Shown piece by piece: positions 1 to 9,761 of a DNA stretch of 64,000 nt; within the stretch, counting starts at the first letter, position 1; the number at the start of each line of letters is the position of its first letter. This stretch comes from Pirellulimonas nuda (GTDB lineage Bacteria; Planctomycetota; Planctomycetia; Pirellulales; Lacipirellulaceae). The stretch spans positions 4,526,001-4,590,000 of the forward strand of contig NZ_CP036291.1 in the NCBI RefSeq assembly GCF_007750855.1. The letters are read 5' to 3'. Position numbers and translations under genes: made by a program. The notes below the pieces were generated by a model, which saw only the letters and a list, made by a program, of their open reading frames with translations, made no database searches and was not told the origin of the DNA.

Positions 1-726
1 CCGCGGGAACGCGACCACGCGCAAGCGGAACAGGCGTTTGCGGTTGGCGCCGCCGATCTGAGCGGCGACGTCGGCGTCGGCGCCGACGTAACGGTAGTCT
101 AGCACCCGCGCGCTCGTGCCCCGCCCCGCCCCGTCGAGCATCGTCAGCAACGCGCCGTTGAAGTAGCCCTCGGTCTGCGGCAGGGTGACTTCTACGGGCA
201 GGCCCGAGACGGGGTCGGCCTCGAGGGCCACCACGTGCGACGGATCGGCCACGCCGGCCGTGGGCGCGGTGAGATCTTCTACGAACAGGTCGACGATCTG
301 CCCCGCGGTCCGCCCCAGCGGCGTGCCGCTGGCCACGGCGCCGGCGTACTGGGCGCTGACGAGCGTCTCGGCCGGCAGGGCGGCGTACACCCGGCCCACG
401 AAGCCGTCGGTGCCGTACATGTCGCGCAGCAGGCTGTGGTAGCGGATCACCGAGTAGGGGTTGCCCGTGTCGCGCAGCAGTTGCCGCACGGCCCGGTCGG
501 TGAGGTCGCCCGGCTGCAGGCTGGAGCGGCTCTTCTGTGCCACTACCTTGGCGCCGCTGCGGTACTGCGAGCTGACCACCAGGAACGCCGTGCCGACCAG
601 CAGGAACAGCGTCAGCAGGCTCAGCACCACCAGCAGCAGCACGCCGCGACGCCGCTCGCGCAGCGCACGCCGGCGACGATTGGCGACCGCGCGGCGACGC
701 GTGGTGTGGAGTTCATTCAATGACAT
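1..726 (-). CDS. PilX/GspK-like pilus assembly protein, C-terminus beyond the window
   Basis: The reading frame is open from an ATG at 726 to the window edge, 242 codons, so the C-terminus is missing. The start is preceded by GGAAGGA seven bases upstream. The N-terminus is very arginine-rich (residues 10-27) and is followed by one hydrophobic helix beginning GVLLLVVLSLL at about residue 28, then a long soluble part. This layout, without a FTLVE prepilin box, resembles PilX/GspK-type minor components. It is the last visible gene of the pseudopilin series on the same strand, 133 bases after the preceding gene, which supports a role in the pilus or secretion machine. The family assignment is by architecture and context only. 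Confidence 0.6.
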   Translation of the reverse strand, partial: MSLNELHTTRRRAVANRRRRALRERRRGVLLLVVLSLLTLFLLVGTAFLVVSSQYRSGAKVVAQKSRSSLQPGDLTDRAVRQLLRDTGNPYSVIRYHSLLRDMYGTDGFVGRVYAALPAETLVSAQYAGAVASGTPLGRTAGQIVDLFVEDLTAPTAGVADPSHVVALEADPVSGLPVEVTLPQTEGYFNGALLTMLDGAGRGTSARVLDYRYVGADADVAAQIGGANRKRLFRLRVVAFPR

Positions 727-859
727 AGTTCCGTCCTTCCAAAGTTAGAGCGCCTGGCCCGCGCTCCGCTGTGCTTCGCGAGGCACCAGGCGTTAGGTCG
801 AAGTCGTTAGCATCAGAAACGTGCTAACGACTAATCCCTAACACCTGACACCTAGCTCC

Positions 860-2293
860 TCAGTCGCCCCACGCCGTGCCCGACGTGAGACGCATGGTTC
901 TTGTGTGTACCCCGACCACGCCGGGGAAGATGCCCACGCGGAGGTCGTTGGAGAGTTGGTTTGTGTTGGTCAGGTCCAACACGGCGCCCGGAAACCACGG
1001 CCAGTCGGGGCCGCGGAGCGAGACGATGCGTTGGGTCAGTGGGTTGGGCGTCAGGCCGCCGATTGGCGTGTTGCTGGGGACCTCGACCGCGGTCACCCGG
1101 TACCAGGCCAGGAAGACGGCCGGCGCGGCGGGGGTGCTGCCGGGGCGGGGGCCGACCAGCATCACGTACTGCCCCTTGCGGAGCTGCAGGAAGGGGTCTT
1201 CGGCGGGCTCGCCCGACACCGAGGTGGGCGTCCGCTCGAGCAGCAGCTCGCCGCCGCCGACCCCGCGGCTGATCACCCGGGCCGAGACGACCCGCTCCGA
1301 GGCCCGCAGCAGGCTCACGTCTCCCAACTGGCGCCCGCGGAACACCACGGCCGAGACCTCGTAGTCGAAGGCCGTGGGGTCGAGCGCCAGCGCGTTGCGC
1401 TCAACATTGGACGAGGGCGCCACGCTCAGCATCCAAGAAAACTCTCCCTTGGACTGGCGCTGCACGGCGACGCCGCCGAACACCGAGAGCCGCTGCTGGA
1501 TGGGCCGGGCCGGGTCGTCCGGCACCTCCAGCGCGAGGTCGTCCGAAGAGATGCAGATCGACTCCGCCTGGCGTTTGCCCAGCGGGTAGTACTCGAAGAA
1601 CGGCGCCGTGTTGTCGTTGTCGAGGGTCGCGATGCTCATCCGATGGACCGGCCAAGTGAGCACGCTGGTGGTCCACGGCGCCCACGCCGCAGAGGAGAAC
1701 CCCGCACCACGCGCCGTGATCGGGATGTTGCTCGCCTGGATGTTGGAAGACATGTTCGTGCCGGAGAACAGGGCCGCGTTGGCGACCGCCAAGGGATCGA
1801 TGACGTAGGCCGAACCGTTTAGGTGGTTCAACTGCGCCGGCGTCAGCCCCCTGGCGAGGTCGATCTGCAGCCCGTAGTCGAACGGCAACGCGAACCGGGT
1901 GCGCCACTTGGTGGCGATCTGCCCCGCGGGAAGCGGGGTGGCGCCGGAGGTGGGACGGCTCAACGTGCTGTCGCCGCGCTCGCACGCCACCCAGTTGCTG
2001 GGATTAAGCCAGCCACGCGCCGCCGCGTCCGCCAGCGCCGCCTGGGCCACCGCGTCTGCGCTGTCGTAGGTGTCGCCGGCCTGCACGTAGTGGCCGCCGA
2101 CCGGGAAGATGGCCGCCACGCCCAGCAGGCCCAGCGCCAGGATGCCCATCGAGATGAGCACCTCGACCAAGCTAATGCCAGCGCGGGAGGACGCAAAAGG
2201 TGTCAGGAACCTTTTCGGACGAGATTTGCACGCGGCTTCTAGCGCCTTCCCACCGAAAAGGTTCCTGACACCTTTTTTAAGTCTCGTTTGCAT
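860..2293 (-). CDS. PilV/GspI-like type IV pseudopilin
   Basis: A 477-residue protein with a prepilin methylation box G|ISLVEVLISMG at about residues 39-49 followed by the hydrophobic pilin helix. The large C-terminal region is probably a globular head. It would be cleaved after the glycine by prepilin peptidase and placed in the inner-membrane pseudopilus. The start at 2293 has GGAGG eleven bases upstream and lies one base after the stop of the preceding gene, so the two are probably translationally coupled. The roughly 39-residue leader is far longer than usual and is encoded largely by a palindromic repeat (KGVRNLFG and its mirror PKRFLTPF), so the leader seems to be repeat DNA that entered the gene. 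Confidence 0.8.
   Translation of the reverse strand: MQTRLKKGVRNLFGGKALEAACKSRPKRFLTPFASSRAGISLVEVLISMGILALGLLGVAAIFPVGGHYVQAGDTYDSADAVAQAALADAAARGWLNPSNWVACERGDSTLSRPTSGATPLPAGQIATKWRTRFALPFDYGLQIDLARGLTPAQLNHLNGSAYVIDPLAVANAALFSGTNMSSNIQASNIPITARGAGFSSAAWAPWTTSVLTWPVHRMSIATLDNDNTAPFFEYYPLGKRQAESICISSDDLALEVPDDPARPIQQRLSVFGGVAVQRQSKGEFSWMLSVAPSSNVERNALALDPTAFDYEVSAVVFRGRQLGDVSLLRASERVVSARVISRGVGGGELLLERTPTSVSGEPAEDPFLQLRKGQYVMLVGPRPGSTPAAPAVFLAWYRVTAVEVPSNTPIGGLTPNPLTQRIVSLRGPDWPWFPGAVLDLTNTNQLSNDLRVGIFPGVVGVHTRTMRLTSGTAWGD
2195..2276. repeat. Palindromic REP-like element inside a pseudopilin leader
   Basis: Two perfect 24-base arms at 2195-2218 and 2253-2276 (core aaaaggtgtcaggaacc) in inverted orientation with a 34-base spacer. 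The element lies wholly within the leader codons of the pseudopilin gene that starts at 2293 and keeps the frame open. Confidence 0.9.
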
Positions 2294-2294
2294 C

Positions 2295-3788
2295 TTATCG
2301 GCCTCCTGCTTTGGCCGACTCTCGCACCAGGGCGCGGGCGGCGTTGATCTCTGTCGCGCGGCGGGCGAGGGGGCTGAGGCTGCTGTTGATGGCCGTGGGG
2401 TTCACCGCGGCGTTGGGGACGGTGGTCACCGCGCCGGTCTGGGCGCCGATCACGACCCACTCGCTGTTGAGGTTCAGCCAGTTGATCTTGGCCTTCGCGC
2501 TCGCCAGGTCCTGCTCGGTGCCGGTGAACGCGGTAAAGTCGACCCACGGCGCCGGGCTGTTCTCACGCATGCCGATCAGCAGGTGCACGTTGTCGGTGAC
2601 CGGCTCGGAGAAGGGGTTGGCCGAGTAGTTGTTGATGGGCACGCCACTCGTGTCCCACGCCGAGGCGCCCAGGTCGTAGGTCACGCGCTCAACGGAGCCC
2701 TCGGGAGAGAACATCAGGTAAACGGGGTTGTTGTTCTCGATGGGGTTGTTGACCTGCGAGGCCGTGCCCGTGTCGAGGTCGGGCTTGGCAAACTCGCCAT
2801 TGGTGACCGTCGCGTTGGTCGCGTTGCCAGCGATGCGGACCGTGAACCCCGAGGCCCGCAGGTCGATCGCGGCGCCGGTGGGGAGCTGGTAGGGCTGGTT
2901 GGACGTGGGGGCGGGCTGGCGGAGCAGCTTGAACCGCAGCGGCTCGGTCCAATAGGGATACTCGAGAGGGGGTAACGATGGGTTAGGGGGCACAGAAACC
3001 CGGACGCCTTGGTTGTCGTAGACAAAGCTGAACGCCGAGTGGATGTTTGTTGGCCCGCGGGCCAATAAGGTTCCGTCGGGAAAGCCGGCGGTAGCAGGAT
3101 AGCGCCCGCGGCTGTCGAGCCCCCCTTCGTTTCCATTGTCATCGATAAAGACAAACTCGGCGCCGTCGATGACGATCACGTCCCCCGGGCCGAAGAACGA
3201 GTCGGGCATGATCTCGTACGAAACGCCAGACGGCAGATTCGCAGCGCCGCTGGACTCGAGCCGCACGAACTGGATGCGGACTTGGTAGGGCTGGTTCGCG
3301 TAGAAGGCGCCCGAGTTGTCTACGTCCAACGCAATCCGCACACGTGCCGCGTCATCAAAGCCGCTGTAGGGCGCCGGCTGCTGGACGTAGTACATCTCTA
3401 GGCACACGGCGGAGTCTTCCAGCCGGCCCGTGTCTTGCGAGAGCTTCTTGAGGGCCACGCCGAACGGCCGGCCCGTTTCGATGGCCCGGCTCTGGGCGCC
3501 GGCGAGGAACGTGTTGACGCCGCGTGCCGCCTCGCGGATCACGCGTTCATCGCCGGGGGGCGAGAGCAGCGGGATCGCCGCGGCGACCAGCGTGGTGATG
3601 ATCACCATCACCACCAGCAGCTCGACCAGCGTCATTCCGCCTGCGGCGGAGGGGGCGAGCGGCGAGCGGCGAGGGGCGAGGGATGAGAAAGGGGACTGGC
3701 TCGCCTTTTCTCGCGCGCAGCCCGAACCCTCGACCATTGCCTGGGCGAAAACGTGCCTGTCCCTTTTTTCGTTGCGGCGGAGTTGCAT
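2295..3788 (-). CDS. Type IV pseudopilin with long repeat-derived leader
   Basis: From the ATG at 3788 the protein is 497 residues, with a prepilin box [18 protein letters not shown] at about residues 51-66 and a large extracytoplasmic domain. I chose 3788 because it sits one base beyond the stop of the upstream pseudopilin (3790), the same spacing as the next gene pair; a start at 3860 would overlap that gene. The leader of about 51 residues is encoded by an imperfect inverted repeat (3686-3770) plus a short repeat encoding SSLAPRRSPLAP. It belongs to a run of three near-contiguous pseudopilin genes and is probably a minor component of the pseudopilus. Confidence 0.75.
   Translation of the reverse strand: MQLRRNEKRDRHVFAQAMVEGSGCAREKASQSPFSSLAPRRSPLAPSAAGGMTLVELLVVMVIITTLVAAAIPLLSPPGDERVIREAARGVNTFLAGAQSRAIETGRPFGVALKKLSQDTGRLEDSAVCLEMYYVQQPAPYSGFDDAARVRIALDVDNSGAFYANQPYQVRIQFVRLESSGAANLPSGVSYEIMPDSFFGPGDVIVIDGAEFVFIDDNGNEGGLDSRGRYPATAGFPDGTLLARGPTNIHSAFSFVYDNQGVRVSVPPNPSLPPLEYPYWTEPLRFKLLRQPAPTSNQPYQLPTGAAIDLRASGFTVRIAGNATNATVTNGEFAKPDLDTGTASQVNNPIENNNPVYLMFSPEGSVERVTYDLGASAWDTSGVPINNYSANPFSEPVTDNVHLLIGMRENSPAPWVDFTAFTGTEQDLASAKAKINWLNLNSEWVVIGAQTGAVTTVPNAAVNPTAINSSLSPLARRATEINAARALVRESAKAGGR
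3686..3770. repeat. Imperfect inverted repeat in a pseudopilin leader
   Basis: The arm gaaaggggactggc at 3687-3700 and the arm gcctgtccctttttt at 3755-3769 are imperfectly complementary, with further pairing of cgccttttctcgc against gggcgaaaacg inside. The ends resemble the aaaggggac ends that flank the REP-associated transposase at 27079-27825. Confidence 0.6.
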
Positions 3789-3789
3789 G

Positions 3790-4953
3790 TTACTCGCGGA
3801 TACGGGTCGCGATGAGGTGGTTGGTGAGGTTGTCGGCGGCGCCGCTACCGAGCGATTCACCGGCCAGGTTGCGGTTGGAGTAGTCGCCGAACGGCTTCAG
3901 GTAGTAGAGGCTGTTGGCGAGGCTGAACGGCGCCAACGATGCACGCCACGGGACGTCGGCGTCCGCGGGCGCCGACAGGCCCAGCACCTCGTCCCCCCCG
4001 CCGGAGACGATCAGCGGCAGCAGCCGGTACGCGTACGGGTCGCGGCGGAAGATGTCGAGCGGGTCGTGGTCGGCGGCCGCCTTCTCGCGCCAGTCGTTGT
4101 CGTTCAAGAAGTTCCTGGCGTTCATTTGCACGTCCGACTGGTAGGAGGGCGCCCAGCGCAAGAACGCGATGGGCTTGCCCCAGCCGTCCAGGAACTCGGG
4201 GGCGCCGTCGCCGTCGGTGTCGCCGACCTCGCTCTCTTTGAACAGCGATGGCGCCTCGCCGTCGGCGGTGGCGTTCATGATGAACAGGTAAAAGCACTCG
4301 GCCGATTGATTGGCGAGGATCTCGTCCTTCGTGTTGGTCATGCCCGTCTTGGCGTTCGTGGCGACGTTGAGCTGCCTCAAACGGCGACGGTAGAGCGAGT
4401 TGAGGCTGGGAGCGCGTTCCAGATAAACCGGGGCGGGGTAGTTCGCCGCAGTAATGTCCGCCAGCGCCACGTCGCTCCAGCGGTCGGGCATCTCCATCAG
4501 CATCAGCTCTCGCAGGCCGTACAGCCGCACGTCGGCCAGCGCCTGGCCGCGTTGGCGTCGCTGCGCCGCGCTGAACGTTGTGTCCAACGCGCCCTCAACA
4601 CTCTGATTCAGCTCGACCCGGCGGTTGGCGTAGCCGTCGATGTGCTCCACCATCAACGCGTGCAGCCGAGTGATGACCGACTGCGTCCGCGCCCGCCGAG
4701 CCGTCTCCCCCGCCGCGGCGCCAACGCCCAGCATCAGCGTCGCCAAGATGCTGATGATCGCGATAACAATCAACAACTCCACCAGCGTCACGGCCCTGCG
4801 GGCGGGGGATTGTCCGCTGGCGCGGACGGGGATTGTCCGCTGGCGCGGACGGGGTTTGTCCGCTGACGCGGACGGGGTTGGGGGGACGCGCAGGGCGATG
4901 CGGTAGCTCGGCTGAGCTGCGAGATCGTTCGTGTTTTGGAGAGTAGGTTTCAT
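3790..4953 (-). CDS. Type IV pseudopilin, GspG/H-like N-terminus
   Basis: A 387-residue protein with the pilin helix VTLVELLIVIAIISILATL starting at about residue 56. The residue before the predicted cleavage site is alanine rather than the usual glycine. Near residue 245 is a DTDGDGAPEFLDGWG stretch, an aspartate-rich loop like the calcium-binding loops of major pseudopilins. The leader is unusually long and about 23 of its codons come from three 23-base tandem repeats. It is the first gene of the tightly packed pseudopilin triplet; 156 bases of repeat-rich DNA separate it from the GspG-like gene upstream. Confidence 0.75.
   Translation of the reverse strand: MKPTLQNTNDLAAQPSYRIALRVPPTPSASADKPRPRQRTIPVRASGQSPARRAVTLVELLIVIAIISILATLMLGVGAAAGETARRARTQSVITRLHALMVEHIDGYANRRVELNQSVEGALDTTFSAAQRRQRGQALADVRLYGLRELMLMEMPDRWSDVALADITAANYPAPVYLERAPSLNSLYRRRLRQLNVATNAKTGMTNTKDEILANQSAECFYLFIMNATADGEAPSLFKESEVGDTDGDGAPEFLDGWGKPIAFLRWAPSYQSDVQMNARNFLNDNDWREKAAADHDPLDIFRRDPYAYRLLPLIVSGGGDEVLGLSAPADADVPWRASLAPFSLANSLYYLKPFGDYSNRNLAGESLGSGAADNLTNHLIATRIRE
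4805..4873. repeat. Three 23-bp tandem repeats in a pseudopilin leader
   Basis: Copies at 4805-4827, 4828-4850 and 4851-4873. Each contains the palindrome gtccgctggcgcggac; the third copy differs at two positions. A single unit would shift the frame, but three units total 69 bases, 23 codons, so the gene stays in frame. Confidence 0.9.
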
Positions 4954-5009
4954 TGCTTGTTTCGCAGCTTCAATCGCCCCCTCTGCAACGCTTGCGCGTC
5001 CGTCCCCCT

Positions 5010-5109
5010 AGCCCCATCCGCCGCAGGCGGATAACCCCCAGCCCGCAGGGCTAACCCCCGTTCGCCGCAGGCGAACACCCCCCTCCGCCGCAGGCGGACC
5101 GCAGGCGGA
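5010..5109. repeat. Cluster of short palindromes between pseudopilin genes
   Basis: Successive small hairpins such as atccgccgcaggcggat, agcccgcagggct, gttcgccgcaggcgaac and tccgccgcaggcgga lie head to tail, separated by runs of cccc, ending at the stop codon of the GspG-like gene. Confidence 0.85.
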
Positions 5110-6186
5110 CTAAGGTTGGCTGTCCTCCAGCGTGCTGTCGGTGAAGTTGGTGAGCGTGTCGGCTAGGTATTCGGAGGCGGCGAAGGGGCCGGCTGGGTAG
5201 AGCAGCGGGGACACGCCGCTGGCGTTGACTTGTGGCAGGACGCCCCAGCGGTGGTCGATGCCGCAGTGCAGGATCTGGAACTTGCCGGCGTTGGCGAAGA
5301 CCGAGTTCTGGATGTTCGCGGTGGGGTTCGTGCGTTTGATGGCGTACACGTTCTGAAGCTGCGACCAATCGGAGGCCTGGCCGGAGAACGCCACGGCCGG
5401 GCCGGCCGCCGGCGGGTCGTTCTGCAGCGTCAGGCCGCTCACCTGCGGCGCGGCCATGTAGACCAGCGGCTGGGGCGACCCGGGCGCCAGGTAGCTCCAG
5501 AAGTTGATGCGGCGTGAACGCCCATTGAACGTTGGGTCGGGGTACACCAGGTAGCGGTTGTCGGTCTGGTCGAAGTAGCCGTCGGGGTCGCGCGGCGCGA
5601 GCTGCTCTGGCTTGATGCCGAGCGCCCAGCGGCGGTTCTCGATCGGGTCGGCCTGGGCCATGGGAGAGTTCAGGTTGGCCGAGTCGATGTACGACGGGCC
5701 CCCCTCGCCCGAGATGGGGAAGTTCACGTCGCTGCTGAACCCGCCGAGCCAGAACACCACCGCCTCGGAGCCGGTCATGCCGCCGGGCAGGTTCGGGTTG
5801 CCCGAGGTCGCCACGCCGGCCAGGGCGCGGACCAGGCCGTCCGGCTCGCGGCTGCGGGGGAAACGCTTGGCCAGGTAGCGGCGCAGCTCGTTGTACACGG
5901 CGGTCTCGTCGACCGGCCCGGCGCCGTCCGTCTGGCAGTTGGGGGGGTAGACGCCGCCGGAGTTGTTCTTGTCGTCTTCAATGGCCTGGTCGAAGCTGTT
6001 GATCTCTGCCTTGATGCGCGTGCGTGCGGCGGCCTTCATGGCGTTCACGGCGGCCACGGTGATCAGGCCGGCGAGGATGCCGATGATGGTGATCACCACC
6101 AGCAGCTCGACCAACGTAAAGGCTGAGTGATGAGTGCTGAGTGATGAATGACGCGCAAGCGGGGCGCGGGCTGGTTGGTTGTTCAT
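5110..6186 (-). CDS. GspG-like type II/IV major pseudopilin
   Basis: From the ATG at 6186 (AAGGACG about nine bases upstream) the protein is 358 residues. The prepilin box [19 protein letters not shown] begins at about residue 25, and the following AINSFDQAIEDDKNNSGGVYPP-type stretch is typical of GspG-like proteins, where an alpha helix leads into the globular head. The leader contains HSSLSTHHSA, a low-complexity sequence, and the residue before the cleavage site is alanine. It lies between pilC and the pseudopilin triplet, and is therefore the best candidate for the main pseudopilus subunit. An in-frame ATG at 6270 is possible but has no better ribosome site. Confidence 0.8.
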   Translation of the reverse strand: MNNQPARAPLARHSSLSTHHSAFTLVELLVVITIIGILAGLITVAAVNAMKAAARTRIKAEINSFDQAIEDDKNNSGGVYPPNCQTDGAGPVDETAVYNELRRYLAKRFPRSREPDGLVRALAGVATSGNPNLPGGMTGSEAVVFWLGGFSSDVNFPISGEGGPSYIDSANLNSPMAQADPIENRRWALGIKPEQLAPRDPDGYFDQTDNRYLVYPDPTFNGRSRRINFWSYLAPGSPQPLVYMAAPQVSGLTLQNDPPAAGPAVAFSGQASDWSQLQNVYAIKRTNPTANIQNSVFANAGKFQILHCGIDHRWGVLPQVNASGVSPLLYPAGPFAASEYLADTLTNFTDSTLEDSQP

Positions 6187-6290
6187 GATTGGCGTCCTTG
6201 AAATCAATTCACTCATAGAAGGTTTGTCCGTCGCAACACAGCCGCTCAACGCCTGCGCGTCATTCATCACTCCTCATTCATCACTCATCG
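6121..6290. repeat. Inverted repeat bracketing the start of the GspG-like gene
   Basis: The arm at about 6121-6157 (gctgagtgatgagtgctgag onward) is nearly complementary to the arm at 6254-6290 (cattcatcactcctcattc inside it). The start codon at 6186 and its ribosome site lie in the loop; the left arm encodes part of the leader peptide. Confidence 0.75.
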
Positions 6291-6292
6291 CT

Positions 6293-7621
6293 CTAAGTAA
6301 GTCCTTCAATCAGCTTCACCAGCGGCAGGAACAGCGCGATGACGATGAAGCCGACGGCGCCGCCGAGGAAGATGATCAGCAGCGGCTCCATCAGCTTGGT
6401 GAGGCTGTCGGTGAGCACGGCGACTTCTTCGTCGTACACGTCGGCCACCTTGTAGAGCATGGTGTCGAGCTCGCCGGTCTCTTCGCCGACGTCGACCATG
6501 TTCACCACGATGTCGTCCAGGATGCGGGCCTTCTGCAGCACCTTCAGCAGGTACAGCAGGATGCCGATCCCCGGGATCACGAACGCCCAGAAGAAGGCGG
6601 CGACCGGGTGGAACGAGATGAACGAGTTTTCTTTCATCGGCTTGGCGATGGATTCGCCCTCGCGGATCGCCTCGCTGATCTTGCTGTAGAGCCGCTCGAA
6701 GATGGCGTTGCCGGAGGTGTCGCGGGTGATTTGCAGCGCCTCGAGGATGGGGACGCCAGAGGAGACCAGCGTGCCCAGGGTCCGCGCGGTGCGGGCCAGC
6801 GTGTTCTTCTCGATCAGGGCGCCGAAGATGGGGACCTTGAGCGTGAACTGGTCCCAGCCGATGCGCCCGTGCTTGAACTTGCGGATCATCTTGATGAACA
6901 GCCAGATCGACACCGGGATCATCGGGATCAGGTACCAGTAGTGCACCACCCACTCGCTGGTGCCGACCAGCATGAGCGTCATGTTGGGGAGCTCGAGGTC
7001 GAACTCGTCGAAGATCTTCTTAAACTCCGGGACGATCTTCAGCATGATGAACGTGAGGATGCCGACGGCGACGGAGACCACCACCACCGGGTAGACCATG
7101 GCGCCCTTGACCTTGCGCTTGAGCGATTCGCTCCGCTCCTGGAAGTCGGCCAGACGCTGGAGGATGAGCTCGAGGGCGCCGCCCGCCTCGCCCGCCTTGA
7201 TCATGTTCACGTACAGGCGGTTGAAGCACTTGGGGCTCTTGGCCATCGCTTCGCTGAGGGTGTCGCCCCCCTCGATCGCTTCGCAGGTGTCTTCGAGCGA
7301 GTACTTCAGCCGGCCCGGCTTGGCCTGGCTGGCGAGGATCCGCAGGCTGCGGAGGATCGGCAGGCCCGCGTCTTGCAGGATCGAGAGCTGCCGGGTGAAG
7401 GCCGTGAGGTCGCGGCTCTTCACGCCGCCGAACACGAAGCCGCGCTTCTTCTTGACGGGGCCGGCCTCGGCCTTCTTGCGGGCCTTCTTCACCGTGATCT
7501 TGGTGACGAAGTAGCCCATCTGACGGATCGTGTTCTGGGCTTCTTCCTCGCTCGCCGCATCGATCACGTCTTCGATCTCGGCGCCGGTGGCGTCCATCGC
7601 CTTGAATTGAAATGTCGGCAT
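6293..7621 (-). CDS. pilC: PilC/GspF-family inner-membrane assembly protein
   Basis: 442 residues with two T2SSF domains. The first has the typical LTAFTRQLSILQDAGLPILR (about residues 70-90) and the second FTLKVPIFGALIEKNTLAR (about 257-275). Membrane helices are seen near residues 174-195, 217-245, 320-340 and 415-435. The end LMEPLLIIFLGGAVGFIV is diagnostic. Between the domains there is an additional hydrophobic stretch (HPVAAFFWAFVIPGIGILLY) beyond the usual family pattern. It forms the membrane platform that couples the PilB and PilT ATPases to pilin polymerisation. It is followed by the GspG-like gene, an order common in pilus loci. Confidence 0.93.
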   Translation of the reverse strand: MPTFQFKAMDATGAEIEDVIDAASEEEAQNTIRQMGYFVTKITVKKARKKAEAGPVKKKRGFVFGGVKSRDLTAFTRQLSILQDAGLPILRSLRILASQAKPGRLKYSLEDTCEAIEGGDTLSEAMAKSPKCFNRLYVNMIKAGEAGGALELILQRLADFQERSESLKRKVKGAMVYPVVVVSVAVGILTFIMLKIVPEFKKIFDEFDLELPNMTLMLVGTSEWVVHYWYLIPMIPVSIWLFIKMIRKFKHGRIGWDQFTLKVPIFGALIEKNTLARTARTLGTLVSSGVPILEALQITRDTSGNAIFERLYSKISEAIREGESIAKPMKENSFISFHPVAAFFWAFVIPGIGILLYLLKVLQKARILDDIVVNMVDVGEETGELDTMLYKVADVYDEEVAVLTDSLTKLMEPLLIIFLGGAVGFIVIALFLPLVKLIEGLT

Positions 7622-7659
7622 GGTTGTCTGGTGGGTTACTTAGTGAACCACAGAGCGGT

Positions 7660-7835
7660 CAACGAATGGGACGCGGATTGTCGCGGATGAAACGGATTAC
7701 GACGGATCAAGCAGGGCACAAACGCTGTGATGAATTTAAACGACTTGAAACGCCGTACAGCGGGGGCGACTCAAGGATCCTTGGATCTTTCTCAATCCGA
7801 TTTATCCGCGATGATCCGCGTTCTATTTTCTGATG
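7660..7835. repeat. Dispersed ATCCGCG-type repeat between pilB and pilC
   Basis: The gap 7622-7908 holds gacgcggattgtcgcggatg near 7668 and, inverted, gatttatccgcgatgatccg near 7800. A related short copy, tccgcgtaatccgcgacgat, lies at about 9719-9738 in the gap between pilT and pilB. No gene is visible in either gap. Confidence 0.6.
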
Positions 7836-7908
7836 TCTTCGAGTGACGCAGTTGATTCAGTTGCTCAAACGTTTCACGGTTTCGGCAGGCGGGGCCTGCC
7901 CTACTCTC

Positions 7909-9636
<1,728 letters not shown>

Positions 9637-9761
9637 GTTGGAAACTCCGGAACGCTAAGAATTAGTTTGGGGGCAAAGAATCGGACGCGGGTTACGACCG
9701 TGTTTCATCGTGATGGATCCGCGTAATCCGCGACGATCCGCGTCCCGTTCGTTGCTAAGGG

